Assembly (NCBI RefSeq): GCF_023091745.1
Contig: NW_026292662.1
Location: forward strand, 186,001-250,000
Origin: Budorcas taxicolor
Taxonomy: Eukaryota > Chordata > Mammalia > Artiodactyla > Bovidae
DNA: 64,000 nt
Direction of reading: 5' to 3'
Shown: positions 25,841-37,645 of the stretch, one piece after another
How the letters are laid out: every line of letters starts with the position of its first letter
Position numbering within the stretch: position 1 is the first letter of the stretch
Program-made: the position numbers and the translations under genes
Notes under the pieces: generated by a model
Databases searched by the model: none
What the model was told of the DNA's origin: nothing
What the model saw: the letters and a program-made list of their open reading frames with translations, nothing else

Positions 25841-27238
25841 GGCCTCATCTCGCCTGGAGGGGAGAACCTCCTGGATTTTCTCGAGTTGCGGCAGGTCTTC
25901 TCGAGTTACGACGGGGACCTCAGGGACCCGCTCTGGTGGCCTCAGGAAAGGCCAGTCCCCATGCGAGTTGCTAGGGGACCTCTCGGGATTCCTCTCCCGT
26001 CCATGCCGGGGCCTCAGTCCTTGTGTGGAGTCGGGGCCGGAACCTGAGGATTCCTCTCCAGTGTTGCCATGGATCTTGGGGTGCTTCTGAGTCTCCCCAG
26101 GGGAGTCAGGCCTCGTCTCGAGTGGGGGCATGCACGTGCGCTTTCCTCCCGAGCTGCAGCAGTAGTGTCACGCTTCCTGTCACGTGGATCAAGGGATCTG
26201 TGGCTTTCCCTCGAGGCTGTCCCTCGAGGCTTTCCCACGAGGCTTTCCCACAGGGCTGTGCCACGTGCCACCTTGGTGTGAGTCGATCCTCGGCGTGAAA
26301 GACGAGCCGGTGAAGGGAAAAGAGGTTCCTCTGGAATGGACTGAGACATCTGGGGGACTCTTGGAATGGGGGCACGACCCTGGAGTTCCTCTCGCCGTTC
26401 CTGTTCAGAGGGCTTCCTCTTGAGATGCGACGGGAACGCCGGGAACTCTTTCCCGACGAAGCAGGGAAAGGATCCCTCATCTCGAGCTACGAGGCGGAAG
26501 CGGGGCTCCTCTGGATGTGGGCGGGACCCTCGTGATTCCTCTCGAGTGGAGACGGGTATGTCGGGGAACTTCTGTATTTGCACCACGGGTGTGAGGGACC
26601 CTTTCGAAGTTCCAGAGGTGAGGTGTGATCAGCCTCGAGACGCCTCAGCGGAAATGGGCCTCATCTCGCCTGGAGGGGAGAACCTCCTGGATTTTCTCGA
26701 GTTGCGGCACGTCTTCTCGAGTTACGACAGGGACCTCAGGGACCCGCTCTGGTCGCCTCAGGAAAGGTCAGTCCCCATGCGAGTTGCTAGGGAACCTCTC
26801 GGGATTCCTCTCCCGTCCATGCCGGGGCCTCAGTCCTTGTGTGGAGTCGGGGCCGGAACCTGAGGATTCCTCTCCAGTGTTGCCATGGACCTTGGGGTGC
26901 TTCTGAGTCTCCCCAGGGGAGTCAGGCCTCGTCTCGAGTGGTGGCATGCACGTGCGCTTTCCTCCCGAGCTGCAGCAGTAGTGTCACGCTTCCTGTCACA
27001 TGGATCAAAGGATCTGTGGCTTTCCCTCGAGGCTGTCCCTCGAGGCTTTCCCACGAGGCTTTCCCACAGGGCGGTGCCACGTGCCACCTTGGTGTGAGTC
27101 GATCCTCGGCGTGAAAGACGAGCCGGTGAAGGGAAAAGAGGTTCCTCTGGAATGGACTGAGACATCTGGGGGACTCTTGGAATGGTGGCACGACCCTGGA
27201 GTTCCTCTCGCCGTTCCTGTTGAGAGGGCCTCCTCTTG
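25841..27238. repeat. Partial 3-mer higher-order tract C, copy 2
   Basis: Downstream partner of the 23,393-24,790 tract with the same private variants. A few differences were seen, for example CACCACGGGTGTGAGGG at 26,581 against CACCAAGGGTGTGAAGG, and CACATGGATC at 26,997 against CACTTGGATC. Just to its left, 24,824-25,904 matches 21,560-22,640. Confidence 0.7.
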
Positions 27239-30200
27239 AGATGCGACGGGAACGCCGGGAACTCTTTCCCGACGAAGCAGGGGAAAGGATCCCTCATCTC
27301 AAGCTACGAGGCGGAAACGGGGCTCCTCTGGATGTGGGCGGGACCCTCGTGATTCCTCTCGAGTGGAGACGGGTATGTCGGGGAACTTCTTGATTTGCAC
27401 CAAGGGTGTGAAGGACCCCTTCGAAGTTCCAGAGGTGAGGTGTGATCAGCCTCGAGACGCCTCAGCGGAAATGGGCCTCATCTCGCCTGGAGGGGAGAAC
27501 CTCCTGGATTTTCTCGAGTTGCGGCAGGTCTTCTCGTGTTACGACGGGGACCTCAGGGACCCGCTCTGGTCGCCTCAGGAAAGGCCAGTCCCCATGCGAG
27601 TTGCTAGGGGACCTCTCGGGATTCCTCTCCCGTCCATGCCGGGGCCTCAGTCCTTGTGTGGAGTCGGGGCCGGAACCTGAGGATTCCTCTCCAATGTTGC
27701 CATGGATCTTGGGGTGCTTCTGAGTCTCCCCAGGGGAGTCAGGCCTCGTCTCGAGTGGGGGCATGCACGTGGGCTTTCCTCCCGAGCTGCAGCAGTAGTG
27801 TCACGCTTCCTGTCACCTGGATCAAAGGATCTGTGGCTTTCCCTCGAGGCTGTCCCTCGAGGCTTTCCCACGAGGCTTTCCCACAGGGCGGTGCCACGTG
27901 CCACCTTGGTGTGGGTCGATCCTCAGCGTGAAAGACGAGCCGGTGAAGGGAAAAGAGGTTCCTCTGGAATGGACTGAGACATCTGGGGGACTTTTGGAAT
28001 GGTGGCACGACCCTGGAGTTCCTCTCGCCGTTCCTGTTGAGAGGTCCTCTTGAGATGCGACGGGAACGCCGGGAACTCTTTCCCGACGAAGCAGGGAAAG
28101 GATCCCTCATCTCGAGCTACGAGGCGGAAACGGGGCTCCTCTGGATGTGGGCGGGACCCTCGTGATTCCTCTCGAGTAGAGACGGCTAGGTCGGGGAACT
28201 TCTTGATTTGCACCAAGGGTGTGAAGGACCCTTTCGAAGTTCCAGAGGTGAGGTGTGATCCGCCTCGTGACACCTCAGCAGAAATGGGCCTCATCTCGCC
28301 TGGAGGGGAGAACCTCCTGGATTTTCTCGAGTTGCGGCAGGTCTTCTCGAGTTACGACGGGGACCTCAGGGACCCGCTCTGGTGGCCTCAGGAGGGCCAG
28401 TCCGCATGCGAGTTGCTAGGGGCCATCTCGGGATTCCTCTCCCGTCGCTGCCGGGGCCTAAGACCTTGTGTGGAGTCGGGGCCGGAACCTGAGCATTCCT
28501 GTCCAGTGTTGACATGGATCTTGGGGTGCCTCTGAGTCTCCCCAGGGGAGTCAGGCCTCGTCTCGAGAGGGGGCATGCACGCACGCTTCCCTCCCGAGCT
28601 GCAGCAGCAGGGTCACGCTTCCTGTCACGTGGATCAAGGGATCTGTGGCTTTCCCTCGAGGTTTTGCCGCGAGGCTTTCCCAAAGGGCTGTGCCAAGTGC
28701 CACCTTGGAGTGAGTCGATCCTCGGCGTGAAAGACGAGCCGGTGAAGGGAAAAGAGGTTCCTCTGGAATGGACTGAGACATCTGGGGGACTCTTCGAATG
28801 GTGGCACGACCCTGGAGTTCCTCTCGCCGTTCCTGTTGAGAGGGCCTCCTCTTGAGATGCGACGGGAACGCCGGGAACTCTTTCCCGACGAAGCAGGGAA
28901 ATGATCCCTCACCTCGAGCTACCAGGAGGAAACGGGGCTCCTCTGGATGTGGGCGGGACCCTCGTGTTTCCTCTCGAGTGGAGACAGGTATGTCGGGGAA
29001 CTTCTTGAGTTGCACCAAGGGTGTGAAGGACCCTTTCGACGTTCCAGAGTTGAGGTGTGATTAGCCCCGAGAAGCCTCTGTGGAAATGGGCCTCATCTCG
29101 CCTGCAGGGGAGAACCTCCTGGATATTCTCGAGTTGCGGCAGGACTTCTCGAGTTACGACGGGGACCTCAGGGACCCGCTCTGGTGGCCTCAGGAAAGGC
29201 CAGTCCCCATGCGAGTTGCTAGGGTACCTCTCGCGATTCCTCTCCCGTCCATGCCGGGGCCTCAGTCCTTGTGTGGAGTCGGGGCCGGAACCTGAGGTTT
29301 CCTCTCCAGTGTTGCCATGGAACTTTGGGTGCTTCTGAGTCTCCCCAGGGGAGTCAGGCCTCGTCTCGAGAGGGGGCATGCACGCGCGCTTCCCTCCCGA
29401 GCTGCAGCAGCAGGGTCACCCTTCCTGTCACGTGGATCAAGGGATCTGTGGCTTTCCCTCGAGGTTTTCCCGCGAGGCTTTCCCACAGGGCTGTGCCAAG
29501 TGCCACCTTGGAGTGAGTCGATCCTCGCCGTGAAAGACGAGCCGGTGAAGGGAGAAGAGGTTCCTCTGGAATGGACTGAGACATCTGGGGGACTCTTCGA
29601 ATGGTGGGACGACCCTGGAGTTCCTCTCGCCGTTCCTGTTGAGAGGGCCTCCACTTGAGGTGTGACGGGAACCCCGGGAATTCTTTCCCGATGAAGCAGG
29701 GAAAGGATCCCTCACCTCGAGCTCCGAGGCGGAAACGGGGCTCCTCTGGATGTGGGCGGGACCCTCGTGTTTCCTCTCGAGTGGAGACGGGTATGTCGGG
29801 GAACTTCTTGAGTTGCACCAAGGGTGGGAAGGACCCTTTCGACGTTCCAGAGATGAGCTGTGATTAGCCCTGAGAAGCCTCTGCGGAAATGAACCTCCTC
29901 TCGCCTGGAGGGGAGAACCTCCTGGATTTTCTCGAGTTTCGGCAGGTCTTCTCGAGTTACGACGGGGACCTCAGGGACCCGCTCTGGTGGCCTCAGGAAG
30001 GGCCAGTCCCCATGCGACTTGCCAGGGGCCCTCTCGGGATTCCTCTCCCGTCGATGCCGGGGCCTAAGACCTTGTGTGGAGTCGGGGCCGGGGCCTGAGC
30101 ATTCCTCTCCAGTGTTGACATGGATCTTGGGGTGCCTCTGAGTCTCCCCAGGGGAGTCAGGCTTCGTCTCGAGTGGGGGCATGCACGTGCGCTTTCCTCC

Positions 30201-33200
30201 CGAGCTGCAGCAGTAGGGTCACGCTTCCTGTCACGTGGATCAAGGGATCTGTGGCTTTCCCTCGAGGCTTTCCCTCGAGGCTTTCCCACGAGGCTTTCCC
30301 ACAGGGCTGTGCCAAGTGCCACCTTGGTGTGAGTCGATCCTCGGCGTGAAAGACGAGCCAGTGAAGGGAAAAGAGGTTCCTCTGGAATGGACTGAGACAT
30401 CTGCGGGACTCTTGGAATGGTGGCACGACCCTGGAGTTCCTCTCGCCGTTCCTGTTGAGAGGGCCTCCTCTTGAGATGCGACGGGAACGCCGGGAACTCT
30501 TTCCCGACGAAGCAGGGAAAGGATCCCTCACCTCGAGCTAAGAAGCGGAAACGGGTCTCCTCTGGATGTGGGCGGGACCCTCGTGTTTCCTCTCGAGTTT
30601 AGACGGGTATGTCGCGGAACTTCTTGAGTTGCACCAAGGGTGTGAAGGACCCTTTCGACGTTCCAGAGGTGAGGTGTGATTAGCCCCGAGAAGCTTCTTC
30701 GGAAATGGGCCTCATCTCGCCTGCAGGAGAGAACCTCCTGGATATTCTCGAGTTGGGGCAGGTCTTCTCGAGTTACGACGGGGACCGCAGGGACCCGCTC
30801 TGGTGGCCTCAGGAAGGGCCAGTCCCCATGCGAGTAGCTAGGGGCCATGTCTGGATTCTTCTCCCGTCGATGCCGGGGCCTAAGACCTTGTGTGGAGTCG
30901 GGGCCGCAACCTGAGCATTCCTCTCCAGTGTTGACATGGATCTTGGGGTGCCTCTGAGTCTCCCCAGGGGAGTCAGGCCTCGTCTCGAGAGGGGGCATGC
31001 ACGCGCGCTTCCCTCCCGAGCTGCAGCAGTAATGTCACGCTTCCTGTGACGTGGATCAAGGGTTCTGTGGCTTTCCCTCGAGGCTTTCCCAGTAGGCATT
31101 CCCACGAGGCTTTCCAAAGGGCTGTGCCACGTGCCATCTTGGTGTGAGTCGATCGTCGATGTGAATGACGAGCCGGTGAAGGGAAAAGAGGTTCCTCTGA
31201 AATGGACTGAGACATCTGGGGGACTCTTGGAATGGTCGCACGACCCTGGAGTTCCTCTCGCCGTTCCTGTTGAGTGGGCCTCCTCTTGAGATGCGACGGG
31301 AACGCCGGGAACTCTTTCCCGACGAAGCAGGGAAAGGATCCCTCACCTCGAGCTACGAGGCGGAAACTGGGCTCCTCTGGATGTGGGCGGGACCCTCGTG
31401 TTTCCTCTCGAGTGGAGAAGGGTATGTCGGGGAACTTCTTGAGTTGCACCAAGGGTGTGAAGGACCCTTTCGACGTTCCAGAAGTGAGGTGTGATTAGCC
31501 CCGAGACGCCTCTGCGGACATGGGCCTCATCGAGCCTGCAGGGGAGAACCTCCTGGATATTCTTGAGTTGCGGCAGGTCTTCTCGAGTTACGACGGGGAC
31601 CTCAGGGACCCGCTCTGGTGGGCTCAGGAAGGGCCAGTCCCCATGCGAGTTGCTAGGGGCCATCTCGGGATTCCTCTCCCGTCGATGCCGGGGCCTAAGA
31701 CCTTGTGAGGAGTCGGGGCCGGAACCTGAGCATTCCTGTCCAGTGTTGACATGGATCTTGGGGTCCCTCTGAGTCTCCCCAGGGAGTCAGGCCTCGTCTC
31801 GAGAGGGGGCATGCACGCGCGCTTCCCTCCCGAGCTGCAGCAGCAGGGTCACGCTTCCTGTCACGTGGATCAAGGGATCTGTGGCTTTCCCTCGAGGTTT
31901 TCCCGCGAGGCTTTCCCACAGGGCTGTGCCAAGTGCCACCTTGGAGTGACTCGATCCTCGGCGTGAAAGACGAGCCAGTGAAGGGAAAAGAGGTTCCTCT
32001 GGAATGGACTGAGACATCTGGGGGACTCTTCGAATGGTGGCACGACCCTGGAGTTCCTCTCGCCTTTCCTGTTGAGAGGGCCTCCACTTGAGGTGTGACG
32101 GGAACGCCGGGAATTCTTTCCCGATGAAGCAGGGAAAGGATCCCTCACCTCGAGCTCCGAGGCGGAAACGGGGCTCCTCTGGATGTGGGCGGGACCCTCG
32201 TGTTTCCTCTCGAGTGGAGACGGGTATGTCGGGGAACTTCTTGAGTTGCACCAAGGGTGGGAAGGACCCTTTCGAAGTTCCATAGGTGAGGTGTGATTAG
32301 CCCCGAGAAACCTCTGCGGAAATGGGCCTCCTCTCGCCTGGAGGGGAGAACCTACTGGATGTTCTCGAGTTGCGTCAGGTCTTCTCGAGTTATGACGGGG
32401 ACCTCAGGATCCCCCTGTCGTGGCCTCAGGAAAAGCCAGTCCCCAGGCGAGTTGCTAGGGGCCATCGCGGGATTCCTCTCCCGTCCATGACGGGGCCTAA
32501 GACCTTGTGTGGAGTCGGGGCCGGAACCTGAGGATTCCTCTCCAGTGTTGCCATGGATCTTGGGGTGCTTCTGAGTCTCCCCAGGGGAGTCAGGCCTCGT
32601 CTCGTGTGGGGGCATGCACGTGCGCTTTCCTCCCGAGCTGCAGCAGTAGGGTCACGCTTCCTGTCACGTGGATCAAGGGATCTGTGGCTTTCCCTCGAGG
32701 CTTTCCCTCGAGGCTTTCCCACGAGGCTTTCCCACAGGGCTGTGCCACGTGCCACTTGGTGTGAGTCGATTCTCGGCGAGAAAGGCGAGCCGGTGAAGGG
32801 AGAAGAGGTTCCTCTGGAATGGATTGGGACATCTGGCGGACTCCTGGAATGGTGGCACGACCCTGGAGTTCCTCTCGCCGTTCCTGTTGAGAGGGCCTCC
32901 TCTTGAGATGCGACGGGAACGCTGGGAATTCTTTCCCGACGAAGCAGGGAAAGGATCCCTCATTTCGAGCTACGAGGCGGAAACGCGGTTCCTCTGGATG
33001 TGGGCGGGACCCTCGTGTTTCCCTCGAGAGGAGACGGGTACGTTGGGGAACTTCTTGATTAGCACCAAGGGTGTGAAGGACCCTTTCGAAGTTCCAGAGG
33101 TGAGGTGTGATCAGCCTCGAGACGCCTCAGCGGCAATGGGCCTCATCTTGCCTGGAGGGGAGTACCTCCTGGATTTTCTCGAGTTGCAGCAGGTCTTCTA

Positions 33201-36200
33201 GGGTTACGACAGGGACCTCAGGGACACGCTCTGGTGGCCTCAGGAAAAGCCAGTCCCCAGGCGAGTTTCTAGGGGCCATCTCGGGATTCCTCTCCCGTCC
33301 ATGCCGGGGCCTAAGATCTTGTGTGCAGTCGGGGCCGGAACCTGAGGATTCCTCTCCAGTGTTGCCATGGATCTTGGGGTATTTCTGAGTCTCCCCAGGG
33401 GAGTCAGGCCTCGTCTCCAGTGGCGGCATGCACGTGCGCTTTCCTCCCGAGCTGCAGCAGTAGGGTCACGCTTCCTGTCACGTGGATCAAGGAATCTGTG
33501 GCTTTCCCTCGAGGCTTTCCCTCGAGGCTTTCCCACGAGGCTTTCCACAGGGCTGTGCCAAGTGCCACCTTGGTGTGAATCGATCCTTGGCGTGAAAGAC
33601 GAGCCGGTGAAGGGAAAAGAGGTTCCTCTGGAATGGACTGAGACATCTGGGGGACTCTTGGAACGGTGGCACGACCCTGGAGTTCCTCTCGCCGTTCCTG
33701 TTGAGAGGGCCTCCTCCTGAGATGCGATGGAAACGCCCGGAATTCTTTCCCGACGAAGCAGGGAAAGGATCCCTCACATCGATCTACGAGGCGGAAACGG
33801 GGCTCCTCTGGATGTGGGCGGGACCCTCGGGTTTCCTCTTGAGTGGAGCCGGGTATGTCGGGGAACTTCTTGAGTTGCACCAAGGGTGTGAAGGACCCTT
33901 TCGACGTTCCAAAGGTGAGGTGTGATTAGCCCCGAGAAGCCTCTGCGGAAATGGGCCTCATCACGCCTGCAGGGGAGAACCTCCTGTATATTCTCGAGTT
34001 GCGGCAGGTCTTCTCGAGTTACGACGCGGACCTCAGGGACCCGCTCTGGTGGCCTCAGGAAGGGCCAGTCCCCATGCGAGTTGCTAGGGGCCATCTCGGG
34101 ATTCCTCTCCCGTCCATGCCGGGGCATAAGACCTTGTGTGGAGTCGGGGCCGGAACCTGAGGATTCCTCTCCAGTGTTGACAGGGATCTTGGGGTGCCTC
34201 TGAGTCTCCCCAGGGGAGTCAGGCCTCCTCTCGAGTGGGGGCATGCACGTGCGCTTCCCTCCCGAGCTGCAGCAGTAGGGTCACGCTTCCTGTCACGTAG
34301 ATCAAGGGATCTGTGGCTTTCCCTCAAGGCTTTCCCACGAGGATTTCCCACAGGGCTGTGCCAAGTGCCAGCTTGGTGTGAGTCGATCCTCGGCGTGAAA
34401 GACGAGCCGGGGAAGGGAAAAGAGGTTCCTCTGGAATGGGCTGAGACATCTGGGGGACTCTTGGAATGGTGGCACGACCCTGGAGTTCCTCTCGCCGTTC
34501 CTGTTGAGAGGGCCTCCTCTTGAGGTGCGACGGGAACGCCAGGAATTCTTTACCGACGAAGCAGGGAAAGGATCCCTCACCTCGAGCTATGAGGCGGAAA
34601 CGGGGCTCCTCTGGATGTGGGCGGGACCCTCGTATTTCCTCTCGAGTGGAGACGGGTATGTCGGGGAACTTCTTGAGTTGCACCAAGGGTGGGAAGGGCC
34701 CTTTCGACGTTCCAGAGGTGATTTGTGATCAGCCTCGAGACGCCTCAGCTGAAATGGGCCTCATCTCGCCTGCAGGGGAGAACCTCCTGGATATTCTCCA
34801 GTTGCAGCAGGTCTTCTCGAGTTACGACGGGGACCTCAGGGACCCGCTCTGGTGACCTCAGGAAGGGCCAGTCCCCATGCGAGTTGCTAGGGGCCATCTC
34901 GGGATTCCTCTCCCGTCGTTGCCGGCGCCTAAGACCTTGTGTGGTGTCGGGGCCGGAACCTGTGGATTGCTCTCCAGTGTTGACATGGATCTTGGGGTGC
35001 CTCTGAGTCTCCCCAGGGGAGTCAGGCCTCGTCTCGAGTGGGGGCATGCACGTGCGCTTTCCTCCCGAGCTGCAGCAGTAGGGTCACGCTTCCTGTCACG
35101 TGGATCAAGGGATCTATGGCTTTCCATCGAGGCTTTCCCTCGAGGCTTTCCCACAGGGCTGTGCCACGTGCCACCTTGGTGTGAGTCGATCCTCGGCATG
35201 AAAGACGAGCCGGTGAAGGGAAAAGAGGTTCCTCTGGAATGGTCTGAGGCATCTGGGGGACTCTTGGAATGGTGGCACGACCCTGGAGTTCCTCTCGCCG
35301 TTCCTGTTGAGAGGGCCTCCTCTTGAGATGCGACAGGAACGCCTGGAATTCTTTCCAGACGAAGCAGGGAAAAGATCCCTCACCTCGAGCTACGAGGCGG
35401 AAACGGGGCTCCTCTGGATGTGGGCGGGACCCTCCTGTTTCCTCTCGAGTGGAGAAGGGTATGTCGGGGAACTTCTTGAGTTGCACCAAGGGCGTGAAGG
35501 ACCCTTTCGAAGTTCCAGATGTCAGGTGTGATTAGCCCAGAGAAGCCTCTTCGGAAATGGGCCTCATCTCGCCTGCAGGGGAGAACCTCCTGGATTTTCT
35601 CGAGTTGCGGCAGGTCTTCTCGAGTTACGACGGGGACCTCACGGACCCGCTCTGGTGGCCTCAGGAAAGGCCAGTCCCCAGTCGAGTTTCTAGGGGCCAT
35701 CTCGGGATTCCTCTCCCGTCCATGCCGGGGCCTAAGACCTTGCGTGAAGTCGGGGCTGGAACCTGAGGATTCCTCTCCAGTGTTGCCATGGATCTTGGGG
35801 TGCTTCTGAGTCTACCCTGGGGAGTCAGGCCTCGTATAGAGTGGGGGCATGCACGTGCGCTTTCCTCCCGAGCTGCAGCAGTAGTGTCACGCTTCCTGTC
35901 ACGTGGATCAAGGGATCTGTGGCTTTCCCTCGAGGCTTTCCCTCGAGGCTTTCCCACGAGGCTTTCCCACAGGGCTGTGCCACGTGCCACTTGGTGTGAG
36001 TCGATCCTCGGCGTGAAAGGCGAGCCGGTGAAGGGAGAAGAGGTTCCTCTGGAATGGATTGGGACATCTGGCGGACTCCTGGAATGGTGGCACGACCCTG
36101 GAGTTCCTCTCGCCATTCCTGTTGAGAGGGCCTCCTCTTGAGATGCGACGGGAACGCCGGGAATTCTTTCCCGACGAAACAGGGAAAGGATCCCTCACCT

Positions 36201-37645
36201 CGAGCTACGAGGCGGAAACGCGGCTCCTCTGGATGTGGGCAGGACCCTCGTGTTTCCATCGAGTGGAGACGGGTACGTTGGGGAACTTCTTGATTAGCAC
36301 CAATTGTGTGAAGGAACCTTTCGAAGTCCCAGAGGTGAGGTGTGATCAGCCTCGAGACGCCTCAGCGGCAATGGGCCTCATCTTGCCTGGAGGGGAGTAC
36401 ATCCTGGATTTTCTCGAGTTGCAGCAGGTCTTCTCGGGTTACGACAGGGACCTCAGGGACACGCTCTGGTGGCCTCAGAAAAAGCCAGTCCCCAGGCGAG
36501 TTTCTAGGGGCAATCTCGGGATTCCTCTCCCGTCCATGCCGGGGCCTAAGACCTTGTGTGGAGTCGGGGCCGGAACCTGAGGATTCCTCTCCAGTGTTGC
36601 CATGGATCTTGGGGTGTTTCTGAGTCTCCCCAGGGGAGTCAGGCCTCGTCTCGAGTGGGGGCATGCACGTGCGCTTTCCTCCCGAGCTGCAGCAGTAGGG
36701 TCACGCTTCCTGTCACGTGGATCAAGGGATCTATGGCTTTCCATCGAGGCTTTCCCTCGAGGCTTTCCCACAGGGCTGTGCCACGTGCCACCTTGGTGTG
36801 AGTCGATCCTCGGCATGAAAGGCGAGCCGGTGAAGGGAAAATAGGTTCCTCTGGAATGGATTGAGATATCTGGGGGACTCTTGGATTGGTGGCACGACCC
36901 TGGAGTTCCTCTCGACATTCCTGTTGAGAGGGCCTCCTCTTGAGATGCGACAGGAACGCCGGGAATTCTTTCCCGCTGAAGCATTGAAAGGATCCCTCAT
37001 CTCGAGCTACGAGGCGGAAACGGGGCTCCTCTGGATGTGGGCGGGACCCTCGTGTTTCCTCTCGAGTGGAGACGGGTATGTCGGGGCACTTTTTGATTTG
37101 CACCAAGGGTGTGAAGGACCCTTTCGAAGTTCCAGAGGTGAGGTGTGATCAGCCTCGAGACGCCTCAGCGGAAATGGGCCTCATCTCGCCTGGAGGGGAG
37201 ATCCTCCTGGATTCTCTCGAGTTGCGGCAGGTCTTCTCGAGTTACGACGGGGACCTCAGGGACCCGCTCCGGTGGCCTCAGGAAAAGCCAGTCCCCAGGC
37301 GAGTTTCTAGGGGCCATCTCGGGATTCCTCTCCCATCGATGCCGGGGCCTAAGACTTTGTGTGGAGTCGGGGCCGGAACCTGAAGATTCCTCGCCAGTGT
37401 TGCCATGGATCTTGTGGTGCCTCTAAGTCTCCCCAGGGGAGTCAGGTCTCGTCTCGAGTGGGGGCATGCACGTGTGCTTTCCTCCCGAGCTGCAGCAGTA
37501 GTGTCACGCTTCCTGTCACGTGGATCAAGGGATCTGCGGCTTTCCCTCGAGGCTTTCCCACGAGGCTTTTCCACAGGCCTGTGCCACGTGCCACCTTGGT
37601 GTGAGTCGATCCTCGGCATGAAAGGCGAGCCGGTGAAGGGAAAAT

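Larger units (their letters stand above)
1..28385. repeat. Homogeneous satellite I domain
   Basis: Monomers here are almost all exactly 816 bp; the clear exceptions are two 815-bp monomers with a one-base deletion near 7,220 and 12,931. Neighbouring monomers differ at only a small share of positions by eye, and variants recur at fixed multiples of 816, which shows higher-order repeat organisation. Diagnostic right-half words include CTAGGGGACCTCTCGGG and GGGCCTCAGTCC. This is the core-like, actively homogenised part of the array. Confidence 0.85.

Noticed and set aside
310..28294. Dozens of repeated ORFs of 70-221 codons on both strands across the satellite
   Set aside because: They recur every 816 bp and overlap one another on both strands. 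They exist because the monomer is CpG-rich with few stops and its length is a multiple of three. No domain, start context or codon signal supports a gene.
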